From Qipengyuania xiapuensis (GTDB taxonomy: Bacteria > Pseudomonadota > Alphaproteobacteria > Sphingomonadales > Sphingomonadaceae): a stretch of 64,000 nucleotides of DNA. Below the pieces are notes generated by a model, which searched no databases, was not told the DNA's origin, and worked only from the letters and a program-made list of their open reading frames with translations. The DNA lies in assembly GCF_019711395.1 (NCBI RefSeq), contig NZ_JAIGNL010000002.1:346001-410000 (forward strand), read 5' to 3'. The position numbers were made by a program, and so were the translations under genes. This document shows positions 45,428 to 55,016 of this stretch, in pieces (the first letter of the stretch is position 1; the number at the start of each line of letters is the position of its first letter).

Positions 45428-46027
45428 ATGAAAGTTCTCATAGCCGGAGCAACCGGCAATACCGGCGCGCGCCTCGTCAGCGAATTGGCCGAACGCGGTC
45501 ATCATCCTGTAGCGCTCGTTCGTGAAAGCTCGGACACCAGCGTCCTGCCTGAAGCCACCGAGCAGCGCCTCGGTGATCTAACCGACCTTCAAGACGATGT
45601 CGCTTCGGACTGCGAAGCTGTAGTCTTTGCGGCAGGTTCGGGCGGAGACACAAGCGCAGAAATGACCGACAAGGTCGATCGCGACGGCGCTATCGATCTC
45701 ATCGACAAGGCCGAAAAGAACGGCGTGCGCAGGTTCGTGATGCTGAGCTCGGTCGGTACGGAAAATCCCGACCCCGACAGCGATCTCGCCCACTATCTGC
45801 AAGCAAAGCATGACGCGGACGAACATCTCAAGGCCAGCGATCTGGAATATGCCATCCTGCGCCCGGTCGCGCTGACCGACGACGGACCGACCGGCTCCGT
45901 CATTCTCGGCGACGAGGTGGATGCCAGGGGCAAGGCAGCACGCGGCGATGTCGCCGTCCTTTTGGCCGATGCAGTGGAACAGGACGAGTGGGCGGGCGCC
46001 GTAAGGCTAATGCAAACCGACTACTGA
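45428..46027 (+). CDS. NAD(P)-binding SDR protein, atypical (NmrA/SDR5-like)
   Basis: The protein has 199 residues. The cofactor motif is LIAGATGNTGARLVSELAER (GxxGxxG), and VRRFVMLSSVGTENPD is the strand and serine region of atypical SDRs. There is no YxxxK pair in the classical place. The family includes flavin reductases and NADP sensors, and the substrate is unknown. It starts 28 bp after the aldehyde dehydrogenase gene, probably in one transcript, and ends at a strong terminator. Confidence 0.88.
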   Translation: MKVLIAGATGNTGARLVSELAERGHHPVALVRESSDTSVLPEATEQRLGDLTDLQDDVASDCEAVVFAAGSGGDTSAEMTDKVDRDGAIDLIDKAEKNGVRRFVMLSSVGTENPDPDSDLAHYLQAKHDADEHLKASDLEYAILRPVALTDDGPTGSVILGDEVDARGKAARGDVAVLLADAVEQDEWAGAVRLMQTDY

Positions 46028-46044
46028 CAGCCATCCTCAAACGC

Positions 46045-46084
46045 AAAGCGCCGCCCGTTCCTTGAGCGAACGGGCGGCGCTTTT
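46045..46084. terminator. Bidirectional intrinsic terminator
   Basis: AAAGCGCCGCCCGTTC and GAACGGGCGGCGCTTT form a 16-bp perfect stem with a 7-base loop, followed by T residues on the plus strand. It lies between the converging SDR genes ending at 46027 and 46104. Confidence 0.94.
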
Positions 46085-46103
46085 ACGTTTGAAGCAGGAT
46101 CGG

Positions 46104-46889
46104 TTAGCGCGGTGCCATACGGATCGCGCCGTCGAGGCGGACGTCTTCGCCGTTGAAGTAGCCGCACTCGATCATGGTCATGGCGAGCTGCGCGTACTCT
46201 TCCGGATTGCCGAGGCGCTTGGGGAACGGGACCGATGCGGCCAGCGCTTCCTTCACCTGCGGCGGGGCTGCGTTCATCAGCGGGGTGTTGAAGATACCCG
46301 GCAGGATGGTGTTCACGCGGATGCCCTCGTTCATGAGGTCGCGCGCGATGGGAAGGGTCATGCCGATCACGCCGCCCTTCGATGCCGAATAGGCCGCCTG
46401 GCCGATCTGGCCGTCTTCACCGGCAACCGATGCGGTGTTGACGATCGCACCGCGGTCACCGTCGTCCGAAAGCGGGTCGAGCGTCATCATGCCTGCTGCC
46501 GACTTGGCGATGCAGCGGAAGGTGCCGATCAGGTTCACCTGGATGACGAATTCGAAGGCCGAGAGCGGGAAGTGGCTGATCTCGCCGGTCTGCTTGTCGC
46601 GCTTGGCGGTCTTGATGGCGTTGCCGATGCCCGCGCAGTTGACGAGGATACGCTCCTGGCCGTGCGCCTCGCGTGCCTTTGCAAAGCCCGCGTCGACGTC
46701 TTCGTCGCTCATCACGTTAACCTTGCAGAAGATGCCGCCGATGTCCTTGGCGACGGCTTCGCCCTTCTCTTCGTTCATGTCGAAGATGGCGACCTTGGCG
46801 CCCTTGGCGGCGATGGCGCGGGCGGTGGCTTCACCGAGGCCCGATGCGCCGCCGGTGACGACTGCGGGGGTATTGCTGCTGACTTCCAT
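46104..46889 (-). CDS. SDR dehydrogenase, 3-hydroxyacyl-CoA dehydrogenase type II-like
   Basis: The protein has 261 residues of classical SDR. The cofactor motif is VVTGGASGLGEATAR, with Asp in VAIFDMNEEK favouring NAD. NCAGIG follows, and the catalytic Ser and YSASK lie in NTASVAGEDGQIGQAAYSAS and on. It resembles 17-beta-HSD10 and bacterial short-chain 3-hydroxyacyl-CoA dehydrogenases. It is 29 bp downstream of a thiolase gene on the same strand, which fits a role in fatty-acid beta-oxidation. Confidence 0.92.
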   Translation of the reverse strand: MEVSSNTPAVVTGGASGLGEATARAIAAKGAKVAIFDMNEEKGEAVAKDIGGIFCKVNVMSDEDVDAGFAKAREAHGQERILVNCAGIGNAIKTAKRDKQTGEISHFPLSAFEFVIQVNLIGTFRCIAKSAAGMMTLDPLSDDGDRGAIVNTASVAGEDGQIGQAAYSASKGGVIGMTLPIARDLMNEGIRVNTILPGIFNTPLMNAAPPQVKEALAASVPFPKRLGNPEEYAQLAMTMIECGYFNGEDVRLDGAIRMAPR

Positions 46890-46918
46890 GGGGGTAATCC
46901 TCTCGTGATATTAGAAGC

Positions 46919-48091
46919 TTAAAGAGCCTCGACGATAGTGACGTTGGCGACACCGCCGCCCTCACACATCGTCTGGAGGCCGTATTTCTTGCCGCGCGCC
47001 TTCAGGGCGTGGACGAGCGTGGCCATGAGCTTGGTGCCCGAAGCGCCGAGCGGGTGGCCCAGTGCAATCGCGCCGCCATTGACGTTAAGGCGTTCGGGAT
47101 CTGCACCGGTGTGCTTCAGCCATGCGAGCGGCACGGGCGCAAAAGCCTCGTTGACCTCGAACAGGTCGATGTCGGAGATTTTCATTCCGGCACGCTCGAG
47201 CGCGCGGTCGGTCGCGAACAGCGGCTCTTCCAGCATGATGACCGGATCGCCTGCGGTGACGGTGAGGTTGTGGATGCGCGCCAGCGGGGTGAGGCCGTAT
47301 TCCTTCAGCGCCTTCTCGCTGACGACCAGCACCGCGCTCGAGCCGTCGCAGATCTGGCTGCTGGTTGCAGCGGTGATGGTGCCTTCGGGGCTGAGCAGCT
47401 TGACGCCGGCGATGCTTTCGAGCGTCGCGTCGAAACGGATGCCCTCGTCCACCGTGTGCATTTCGGTGCCCTCGGGCGTTTCCACCTCGACCGGAACGAT
47501 CTCGGCTTCGAATGCGCCCGACTTGGTCGCCTCGATCGCCTTCTGGTGGCTCGACAGGGCGAAACGGTCGAGATCTTCCTTGGTGAAGCCGTGCTTCTTG
47601 ACGATCATCTCGGCGCCCATGAACTGGCTCCACTGGATACCGGGATATTTCTCTTCGAGGCCGGGCGATTTGTAGTTCCCGAGGCCTTCCTTCATGTGGA
47701 ACATCGCGGTCGAGCCCATCGGCACGCGGGTCATGCTTTCCACGCCGCTTGCGATGACCACATCCTGCGTGCCGCTCATCACGGCCTGCGCGGCGAACTG
47801 GATCGCCTGCTGCGAGGAACCGCACTGGCGGTCAATGGTGACGGCGGGGACGCCCTCACCCAGATGCTTGGAAGCGAGCACGGCATTGCGGCCGACCTGC
47901 ATCGCCTGTTCGCCGCCCTGGCTGACGCAGCCCATCACGACGTCGTCGATTGCCTTGGCCTCGAGGCCCGAACGCTCCATCACTGCGTCGAGCGACTTTG
48001 CTGCCAGATCGACCGGGTGCACCCCGGCAAGCCGCCCTCCCCTGCGCCCACCTGCTGTCCTGACGGCTTCGACGATATAGGCTTCGGGCAT
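46919..48091 (-). CDS. Acetyl-CoA C-acyltransferase (thiolase)
   Basis: The protein has 390 residues. The nucleophile is Cys90 in TIDRQCGSSQQAIQFAAQ. The catalytic histidine lies in ALGHPLGASGTKL, and the second cysteine in TMCEGGGVANV. It cleaves or condenses 3-oxoacyl-CoA. With the dehydrogenase downstream it forms a two-gene beta-oxidation operon. Whether it is degradative (fadA) or biosynthetic (phaA) cannot be told from the motifs. Confidence 0.94.
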   Translation of the reverse strand: MPEAYIVEAVRTAGGRRGGRLAGVHPVDLAAKSLDAVMERSGLEAKAIDDVVMGCVSQGGEQAMQVGRNAVLASKHLGEGVPAVTIDRQCGSSQQAIQFAAQAVMSGTQDVVIASGVESMTRVPMGSTAMFHMKEGLGNYKSPGLEEKYPGIQWSQFMGAEMIVKKHGFTKEDLDRFALSSHQKAIEATKSGAFEAEIVPVEVETPEGTEMHTVDEGIRFDATLESIAGVKLLSPEGTITAATSSQICDGSSAVLVVSEKALKEYGLTPLARIHNLTVTAGDPVIMLEEPLFATDRALERAGMKISDIDLFEVNEAFAPVPLAWLKHTGADPERLNVNGGAIALGHPLGASGTKLMATLVHALKARGKKYGLQTMCEGGGVANVTIVEAL

Positions 48092-48224
48092 GGGGGAGAA
48101 TCCTCTTTCCGTTTCAATTTGCGACCGGCCTATGGCTGCTTTCCGTTTACGTCAAGTGCCGCTTGGGTGGACGAGCGCGGAGGCGTGCTTGCGGGCAGCC
48201 GGAGCGCGTCGTAAAGCTCGCCCC

Positions 48225-48971
48225 ATGGCGCTCAAGAAGCTTTTCGAAATCAACCCCGACCTCGACCGCGAGGCACTGGCCAAGCGATTTGCCGAGCATG
48301 GCCGCGTCCAGGTGCGAAATGTCCTAACCGAAGAAACCGCTCGCGAGATCCAGATGATCCTTGCGCGCGGCACCAAGTGGGGCATGGCCGTGCAGGCCGG
48401 TGACGGCCCGGGCCAGGAACCGCAGAGCTGGCGGATGGAGGAAATCCAGGCCCCCGGCGGTGCGGAGAAGGTCAACGCCGCCGCCAATGCCGCCCACCAG
48501 GCCAGCGCGAAAGGCGATTACGGCTTCCGCTTCGCCCAGTATCCGATCCTCACCGCGGTGCAGGAAGGCTGGGACCCGGGCGGTCCGCACGAGTTGCTCC
48601 TCGAATATATCAATTCGCCCGAGTTCCTCGACCTTGCGCGCGACATTACCGGCACCCGCACGCTGACCAAGGCGGACGGGCAGGCATCGCTCTATGCCCC
48701 CAACCACTATCTGGGCCGGCATATCGACAGTCATGTCGCCGAAGGATGGCGCTACGCCTACGTCCTCAATTTCGCGCGGGACGACTGGCATCCCGACTGG
48801 GGCGGCTATCTCAACTTCCTCGACGAGGACGGCGACATAGTCGAGGGCTTCCGCCCGCGCTTCAACGCGTTGAACCTCTTCGCCGTGCCGACCAGCCACC
48901 AGGTCTCCTACGTCCCGCCTTTCGCACCGATGGGCCGTACCGCGATCGTGGGCTGGATCCGCGACCAGTGA
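48225..48971 (+). CDS. 2-oxoglutarate/Fe(II)-dependent oxygenase
   Basis: The protein has 248 residues from the ATG at 48225. The frame is open upstream to 48090 without conserved sequence. The iron triad is seen as His166-x-Asp168 in YLGRHIDSH and His225 in PTSHQVSYV, and Arg238 in GRTAIVGW binds 2-oxoglutarate. The fold resembles prolyl-hydroxylase-type enzymes of the 2OG-FeII_Oxy superfamily, which modify proteins or small molecules. The stop overlaps the next start (GTGA), so the two are coupled. It is divergent from the thiolase gene. Confidence 0.88.
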   Translation: MALKKLFEINPDLDREALAKRFAEHGRVQVRNVLTEETAREIQMILARGTKWGMAVQAGDGPGQEPQSWRMEEIQAPGGAEKVNAAANAAHQASAKGDYGFRFAQYPILTAVQEGWDPGGPHELLLEYINSPEFLDLARDITGTRTLTKADGQASLYAPNHYLGRHIDSHVAEGWRYAYVLNFARDDWHPDWGGYLNFLDEDGDIVEGFRPRFNALNLFAVPTSHQVSYVPPFAPMGRTAIVGWIRDQ

Positions 48972-50659
48972 GCACAGCCCCGCAGGACTGGCACGCACGC
49001 GCCATCGCTGCGGAGCGCGGCGGCGATATTGCCGGCGGGCGCAAGCTCCTCGAACAGGGCCTCGCCGAACATCCCGGAAACGCGCAGCTGCACAACAGTG
49101 CCGGATCGATGGCCATGCGCGCCGGGGATGCCGCGGCAGCCGAGGCAGCCTTCGCACGCGCCATCGCGCTTGATCCCTCGCAGGTCGACTATTCGCTCAA
49201 TCGCGCCATCGCGCTGGGTAAGCTCGGTCGGTCTCGCGAAGCTCTGGCCCTGCTGCGCGAGAAGGAGGCTGCCGCCGGCAGCATCGCGAAATACTGGTCG
49301 ATCCGCGGGAATACCGCTCGCGCGGCTGGCGACTCGGCGGATGCTGCCATGAGCTATGACCGCTGCCTCGTGGTCCAGCCGGGCCACGCAAAGGCGCTGC
49401 ACGGCCGGGCACGTGTGGCGCTCGACCGCGGCGAGGACCAGGCGGTAACGCGCTTCGACATTGCCCTGTCGGTCAACCAGGCCGAGGCGGACCTCTGGCT
49501 GGGCAAGGCGCAGGCGCTCGATGCAGCTGGCGACCATCAGCAGGCCCGTTCGATAGCCGAGCAGCTCGTGGCGCATGCCCCGCACTGGCTCGAGGCGCTC
49601 AAGCTCCTCGCACAGCTGCGCCTCGGCATGGGGGACGAGGACTACGCCGGCCATTACCGCGAGGCGGCCGCGCGGCTTCCTGCCGATCCGAATATTCCCA
49701 CTGCCCATGCCGACCAGCTCGCAGGGCTCGATCACGCTGCCGAAGCGGCCGAAGTGGTGGCGGAGGCGCGCAAGCGCTTTCCTGACAGCCCGCAGTTCGC
49801 CCTGATGGAAGCCGTCCATGCCGGAGCAGCCGGCGATCAGGAGCGCGCCGAGGCAATATTCGCCGACCTGCAACTCGACACCCCCGACCGCGCGATCCAC
49901 GAAGCCCGCCATCGGATCAGGCGCGGAGAGCTCGAAAGGGCCGAAAGCCTGCTCGAGAAGGCGCTGGCGGGAGGCGGCTCGCTTCATTCGACCTATGCGC
50001 TGCTCGGTATTGTCTGGCGGCTTACAGACAATCCGAAGGCGCAATGGCTTCACGGGCAGGAAAACCTCGTCCAGCTGCGCCCGCTGCGCGATGCGGAAAG
50101 CATCATGCCGCAGGCGATCGAGCGCCTGCACGAATTGCACGACCACTCGCCCCTGCCGCTCGGCCAGTCGCTTCGTGGCGGCTCGCAGACGCGCCACATC
50201 CTGTTCCAGAGGCACGAAGAGATCTTCGCGAAGCTTCACCGGGCTATCCTCGGAACGCTCGAGGACTACAGGGCTGGACTGCCGCCGGCCGATCCCGATC
50301 ACCCGCTCCTGCGGCACCGTGACGATCCATGGGAGCTCACCGGATCATGGTCGGTGCGCCTGCGGGGCGGCGGCGACTATCACACGTCGCACATTCATCC
50401 CGACGGCATGTTGAGTTCAGCGCTGTACCTGATCGTGCCCGAGGCGGCACAGGGCGATGACCAGCAGGGCTGGCTCGAGGTCGGTCGTCCCCCGCCGCAT
50501 CTCGGCCTCGACCTGCCTCCCCTGAGGACCATCCAGCCCAAGGAAGGGCATCTCGCCCTGTTCCCGAGCACGCTTTACCACGGCACGACGCCCTTCGAGG
50601 AATCGCTGCGGATGACGGTAGCTTTCGACGTTGTTCCTGTGGCAAGGCCCGCCACATGA
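48968..50659 (+). CDS. TPR protein with C-terminal 2OG-Fe(II) oxygenase domain
   Basis: The protein has 563 residues from a GTG that overlaps the upstream stop. Residues 5-350 are helical TPR repeats, for example EHPGNAQLHNSAGSMAMRAG and VDYSLNRAIALGKLGRSREA. Residues 440-560 are an oxygenase domain of the putative 2OG-Fe(II) oxygenase family. It has His477-x-Asp479 in SHIHPDGM, His538 in PSTLYHGTTPF and Arg548 ten residues later. TPRs bind peptides or proteins, so the protein is likely a substrate-selecting protein hydroxylase; this is inference. It overlaps the methyltransferase gene by four bases. Confidence 0.87.
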   Translation: MSTAPQDWHARAIAAERGGDIAGGRKLLEQGLAEHPGNAQLHNSAGSMAMRAGDAAAAEAAFARAIALDPSQVDYSLNRAIALGKLGRSREALALLREKEAAAGSIAKYWSIRGNTARAAGDSADAAMSYDRCLVVQPGHAKALHGRARVALDRGEDQAVTRFDIALSVNQAEADLWLGKAQALDAAGDHQQARSIAEQLVAHAPHWLEALKLLAQLRLGMGDEDYAGHYREAAARLPADPNIPTAHADQLAGLDHAAEAAEVVAEARKRFPDSPQFALMEAVHAGAAGDQERAEAIFADLQLDTPDRAIHEARHRIRRGELERAESLLEKALAGGGSLHSTYALLGIVWRLTDNPKAQWLHGQENLVQLRPLRDAESIMPQAIERLHELHDHSPLPLGQSLRGGSQTRHILFQRHEEIFAKLHRAILGTLEDYRAGLPPADPDHPLLRHRDDPWELTGSWSVRLRGGGDYHTSHIHPDGMLSSALYLIVPEAAQGDDQQGWLEVGRPPPHLGLDLPPLRTIQPKEGHLALFPSTLYHGTTPFEESLRMTVAFDVVPVARPAT

Positions 50660-51567
50660 CGAGCGAAGCGGACAAGGGCGAAGCCTGGAAGGAATTCTGG
50701 GCGCGGCAGAGCGCCAATGGCAAAAGCGGCGGCGGTTGCTTGCCCGAACGCTGGGGCGTCATTGAAAAGGTCCAGAAGAGCGCGTGGGAGGCATTTCTGC
50801 CCAGCGTCCCCGAGAATGCGAAGGTCCTCGACCTCGCGACGGGCGATGCGCGGGTGCTGCGCTGGATGCTGGCGCTACGGCCCGACCTGAAGGCGGTCGG
50901 CGTCGATCTCGCGCCCCGCCTGCCCCCGCCCCCGCCCGGGGTCGAAGTCCATCCGAATATCGCGATGGAAGACCTCCCGTTCCCCGACAGCAGTTTTGGT
51001 GCGGTGACGAGCCAGTTCGGCTTCGAATACGGCGATAGCGCCAAGGCTGCCGGAGAGATCGCGCGCGTGCTCGCACCGGGCGGCCTCGTGGGCCTCATGG
51101 TCCACCGCGGCGACGGCCCGATCCTCGAGCACAATCTCAACCGCAGACATCAACTGCAATGGGCGCTCGGCGAGAATGGCGTAGCCGAAGCCGTGAAGGA
51201 AGCGCTGCGCGAGGGCGCGGGCGGCATAGACAAAGGCGCGCGGATCGCAGCCGAGATTGCCGCGAAGGGCGCAAAGGAGTTCGGGCAGACGTCACCGGCC
51301 TGGGAGATCCCCGAGGCCATCCGGCGCTCGTGCCTGATGGGGCGCAGCTCCGGTGCCGGCTCGATTTCCGAGACGATCGGCGTGATCGAAACGCAGGCGA
51401 AGAACGAGCTCGGCAGGATCGACTCCCTCGCAGAAGCATGCCGCACTGCGGATGACCGCGGCGACATCGTCGATGCCTTTGCGGCGCATGACCTTTCGCT
51501 CAGGGAAACTCGCGCGCTGGAAGACCCTTCCGGCCGGGCAATCGCTGATTTCCTGACTTTCTCCTGA
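50656..51567 (+). CDS. Class I SAM-dependent methyltransferase
   Basis: The protein has 303 residues. Motif I is VLDLATGDARVLRWML, the acidic loop is GVDLAP, and motif IV follows EDLPFPDSSFGAVTSQFGFE. Motif VI-like ARVLAPGGLVGLMVH is also present. It belongs to the Methyltransf_11/25 group. The C-terminal 130 residues are helical and unassigned. It is the third gene of a coupled trio with two 2OG oxygenases, suggesting they act on one substrate. A terminator follows 45 bp downstream. Confidence 0.88.
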   Translation: MTSEADKGEAWKEFWARQSANGKSGGGCLPERWGVIEKVQKSAWEAFLPSVPENAKVLDLATGDARVLRWMLALRPDLKAVGVDLAPRLPPPPPGVEVHPNIAMEDLPFPDSSFGAVTSQFGFEYGDSAKAAGEIARVLAPGGLVGLMVHRGDGPILEHNLNRRHQLQWALGENGVAEAVKEALREGAGGIDKGARIAAEIAAKGAKEFGQTSPAWEIPEAIRRSCLMGRSSGAGSISETIGVIETQAKNELGRIDSLAEACRTADDRGDIVDAFAAHDLSLRETRALEDPSGRAIADFLTFS

Positions 51568-51611
51568 TCGGCTGGCTCTAGGCCTCCTTCGAGGCAAGCT
51601 CCGGAAATAGA

Positions 51612-51646
51612 AAAAGGGCGCCAGGCACGAAGCCTGACGCCCTTTT
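51612..51646. terminator. Bidirectional intrinsic terminator
   Basis: AAAAGGGCGCCAGGC pairs with GCCTGACGCCCTTTT around a short loop with one mismatch, and TTTCTTT follows. It lies between the converging methyltransferase and TonB-receptor genes. Confidence 0.9.
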
Positions 51647-51688
51647 CTTTGTGCTCCCCACCCGAAGGCGGGGAGACACATGTCCCGA

Positions 51689-54616
51689 TTAGAAGCGGAA
51701 CTGAGCCGAGAAGAAGAAGTCACGGCCCAGCACGTCGTACGTGCTCGGGTAGGTGTTTGCCTGTTCCGAGTTGTTGAAGTCACCCAGAAGCAGCGAGTTG
51801 GTGTCGTTGATGACCGTACCCGAAGCATCGAATTCCGGCGACGACGGCAGGGTATCGAACAGGTTGTTGATACCAGCCGACAGCGTCAGCTTGTCGGTTG
51901 CTTCGACCGAAACGGTCAGGTCGATCAGGTCGTAGGCGTCGATACGCTCAACGTGGTAGTCGAACGTCGGATCATCGTCTTCGACGGCCGACAGGTGACG
52001 CCAGCGAACCGAGGTGGTCACCGGACCGTCCGACCAGCTGAAGCGCGAGGTCCACTTGAACGATGCCTGCGGCTCGCCACAGGTCAGGCCGAATTCACCC
52101 GCACAGGTCACGACGTTGCTCGTGTCCGTCACGTCCGGAATGAAGTCGTTGCTTTCCGTCCAGGTTCCGAGGAACTGGATGGCCATGCGCGAGTCAGCTT
52201 CGCCGAAGAGCGAGAAGCCGACGTCGGTGCCGTAGTTGACCTGAAGGTCGACGCCCGAGGTGCTGAATTCGGCGATGTTAGCGCCACCCAGAACCGGCGG
52301 GTTGGTACGACCGAACGCACCGTCAGCGTCACGCGTGCCAACGAAGTTGAGGCAGCGCGGGTCGCTCAGGTCCTGTGCCTGGTTGTAGCACAGGTCCAGA
52401 GCCTGCTGGAGGCTGATCGTGGTGATCGCGTTGTCGATGGTGATGTCGAAGTAGTCAGCCGTGATCGTCAGACCAGGGATGAAGCTCGGCTCGAGCACAA
52501 CACCGAAGCTGTAGCTGTCCGAGGTTTCTTCTTCGAGGTTCGGGTTACCACCGAACAGGGCAGCGATCTGGCCGTCGGGCTGAAGCACGACGTTGTTGCC
52601 GATGTTTGCCTGCGGAACACCGTTCGCAAGACAGGTTGCCAGAAGGCCACCGGTCGGGATCGGGCCGTTGCCTGCACCGTCACCGGCACACGGGTCGTTC
52701 GCGCCCGGGAAGCCGATTGCGGTACCCTGGAACAGCTCGTTCACGTTCGGTGCGCGAACTGCACGCTGGTACTGACCACGGAAGGTGATGTCCGGGATCG
52801 GCTGGATCTGGATACCACCAGCGTAGGTCCACACGCCGCCAACCGTCTCGAGCGAGTAGTCCGAGTAACGGCCTGCACCGGTGAGCTCGACGCGGAAGCC
52901 GCTTTCGGTCTCGAACGGGATGTTGAGCTCGGCGAACACTTCGTTGACGTCATAGCCGCCCGAGGTCGGCGAACCGGCGTTGAAGCCAGCCACGTCGCCC
53001 GAAGCGAGGAATTCGTCAGGAAGGAACTGAGCTTCGACGATACGACGCTCTGCACCGATTGCGAAACCGACAGCTTCAGCTTCACCCAGGGCGAAATCGC
53101 CGAAGGTACCCGAGACCACACCGGTCAGGACCTGCAGCTTCGAGATGTCGCCGTTCTGAGCCTGGATGCGGAACGAGTCCACCATTGCCGGGGTCAGGGT
53201 GTTGGGGCCGAAGATGTTGATCGGGGTCGGGCCCGTGCCGTTCACACCAGCGGTGAAGCGCGAAACCGACGCGTTACCCTGCTGGATGTTGGCGTTACGG
53301 GTACGTGCGAACATGTAGTACGCATCGTAGCTCAGGTAGTCGTTGATCGCGCCGCGAGCACCCGTGACAAGACGGAATGCGTTACGTTCGTCGAGGTTAC
53401 GACGGCCGCCGGCTTCGAGAAGACGACGACGGACCTGAACGTCGATCAGACCGTCGTTCTGGGCGGCACCGGTTTCGTTCGCGTCGAGATCGCGGAACGC
53501 TGCGATGGTTGCAGCGTCGACGAAGCCGTTGGCTTCGAGCGAGTCGATGTCGAGGAAGGTGTTGACCAGGATCGGGGTCGGAGCGAGTTCCGCATCAACG
53601 CGGTTGTTCGAATACGAAAGTTCGCCGTAGAGCTCGAGGCCCGACGAAATTTCATACGCTGCGTTACCACCAAGCAGGTAGCGCTCTTGCGGCAGCTGCA
53701 GGTAGTTGACCGGAGCGTAGTTATAAAGGTCGCCCGGGTTGTCGTATTCGCGGATCGAGCCATCGGCGTTGAAGATCGCGAACGGGTTGCCGTCAACCGA
53801 CGAATCGAACGGCGAACCGACGGTGTCGGCATCGCCACGATAGGTCAGGCGGGTAGCCGGCGGAAGCGACGAACCCAGCTGGACGAGGGGCGAACCACCC
53901 AGTGCGAATTCCGAGAAGTCACGGTCGCCCTGGAAGATTTCTTCACGGTTGTAGTATTCCGCATAGGCCGTCACGTTACCGCGACCGTCAGCGAAGTCGC
54001 TGCCGACTGCACCGTGGACCTGATAGCGGGCACCGTCGCCACGCTCGGTGATCGAGTACTGGCCGCCAACTTCGGCGCCGTCGAGTTCACGAAGGCGGAA
54101 GTTAACAACACCGGCCATAGCGTCCGAACCGTAAACGGCCGAAGCACCACCGGTCACAACGTCAACCGAATCCAGCAGGAACTGCGGGATGGTGTTGAGG
54201 TCGGTGATCTGGTTTGCGTCGTAGAACTTCCAGCGGCGGCCGTTGACCAGCAGCAGGGTGCGGGTCGCGCCGAGGCCACGAAGGTTCAGCGAGGCAGTAC
54301 CGTTACCGGGGTTGTTCGAGAACGACGTAACGCCGGGAACGACCTGCGGGAGCGTGTTGACAACGTTTTCAACGTTGACGGTACCCGAGAGCTTGAACTC
54401 TTCGGCGTTGACGACTGCAACCGGTGCAGCGGTTTCGACGTTGCGGCGCGCAATACGCGAACCGGTAACGACGATCGGTGCGGCCGAAGTTTCTTCGGCA
54501 GCGCCCGACTCAAGCGCCGGGTCCTCATCGGCCTGCGCCAGAGCGGGCGAAGCGATCATGGCACCAGCCATGACCGTGCCCGTCAGGAGCGAAGCCTTGG
54601 TGAAACGGTAAGACAT
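51689..54616 (-). CDS. TonB-dependent receptor (first of two)
   Basis: The protein has 975 residues from the ATG at 54616, preceded by GAGGGG. A signal peptide (TGTVMAGAMIASPALAQ) is followed by a TonB-box-like PIVVTGSRIARR. The plug domain has LRGLGATRTLLLVNGRRW and GGASAVYGSDAMAGVVNFRL, and a 22-strand barrel ends in FFFSAQFRF with the terminal Phe. The class resembles oligopeptide/unknown-substrate receptors (IPR TonB-dep_OMP type) rather than FepA-like siderophore receptors. Substrate is not shown by sequence. It lies downstream of an S9 peptidase gene. Confidence 0.93.
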   Translation of the reverse strand: MSYRFTKASLLTGTVMAGAMIASPALAQADEDPALESGAAEETSAAPIVVTGSRIARRNVETAAPVAVVNAEEFKLSGTVNVENVVNTLPQVVPGVTSFSNNPGNGTASLNLRGLGATRTLLLVNGRRWKFYDANQITDLNTIPQFLLDSVDVVTGGASAVYGSDAMAGVVNFRLRELDGAEVGGQYSITERGDGARYQVHGAVGSDFADGRGNVTAYAEYYNREEIFQGDRDFSEFALGGSPLVQLGSSLPPATRLTYRGDADTVGSPFDSSVDGNPFAIFNADGSIREYDNPGDLYNYAPVNYLQLPQERYLLGGNAAYEISSGLELYGELSYSNNRVDAELAPTPILVNTFLDIDSLEANGFVDAATIAAFRDLDANETGAAQNDGLIDVQVRRRLLEAGGRRNLDERNAFRLVTGARGAINDYLSYDAYYMFARTRNANIQQGNASVSRFTAGVNGTGPTPINIFGPNTLTPAMVDSFRIQAQNGDISKLQVLTGVVSGTFGDFALGEAEAVGFAIGAERRIVEAQFLPDEFLASGDVAGFNAGSPTSGGYDVNEVFAELNIPFETESGFRVELTGAGRYSDYSLETVGGVWTYAGGIQIQPIPDITFRGQYQRAVRAPNVNELFQGTAIGFPGANDPCAGDGAGNGPIPTGGLLATCLANGVPQANIGNNVVLQPDGQIAALFGGNPNLEEETSDSYSFGVVLEPSFIPGLTITADYFDITIDNAITTISLQQALDLCYNQAQDLSDPRCLNFVGTRDADGAFGRTNPPVLGGANIAEFSTSGVDLQVNYGTDVGFSLFGEADSRMAIQFLGTWTESNDFIPDVTDTSNVVTCAGEFGLTCGEPQASFKWTSRFSWSDGPVTTSVRWRHLSAVEDDDPTFDYHVERIDAYDLIDLTVSVEATDKLTLSAGINNLFDTLPSSPEFDASGTVINDTNSLLLGDFNNSEQANTYPSTYDVLGRDFFFSAQFRF

Positions 54617-55016
54617 TAGTATCCCCTCAAATTCGGCCACCACCCATGCGGCAGCCACAGAAAAGAATGGATCCAGACATTAGTCCGAATGTGGCGCATC
54701 TAGGCTCATGGGGGGTGGCGGAGCAATCGTCGAACCAAATGATATAGTCGTAAAATTGCCGGTGTGACATTCCGGTTACAGTTGAAACGGCCCCTGAAAA
54801 ACGGGCGAAAGTGCCTCTTCAGCGCCTCGGCGTTATCACCGTGTTGCATGCGTATCGCGCTATTTTCCAATCATGCGAGACGCGGAAATTTTCTTGCAGG
54901 CCCGGGTTTCTTTCAGCCTGTCGCTGCTTGTCCACAGGCGGACCCTGAAGACGGGAAACGCAAAGAAAAAGCCCGGCGGTTTCCCGCCGGGCTTTCCTGT
55001 TTCCGGATGGTCAGGC
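54617..55016. other. 400-bp intergenic region between the S9 peptidase and the first TonB receptor
   Basis: I see no gene here. It holds the peptidase terminator (54964-54995) and the leader of the receptor. A short inverted repeat ACATT-N6-AATGT lies at 54677-54692, about 60 bp before the receptor start. The A/T-rich stretch at 54740-54757 (minus strand TTTTACGACTATATCATT) may hold promoter elements, but I cannot fix -35 and -10 boxes. Confidence 0.5.
54964..54995 (-). terminator. Intrinsic terminator of the S9 peptidase gene
   Basis: On the minus strand AAAGCCCGGCGG pairs with CCGCCGGGCTTT around a 4-base loop and is followed by TTCTTT. It is 22 bp beyond the peptidase stop. Confidence 0.92.

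Noticed and set aside
51680..54619. A 979-codon open frame on the plus strand antisense to the first TonB receptor
   Set aside because: Composition is rich in Arg, Val and Glu without domain motifs. The opposite strand has a complete receptor with signal peptide, plug and barrel. Such mirror frames are common in high-GC genes.
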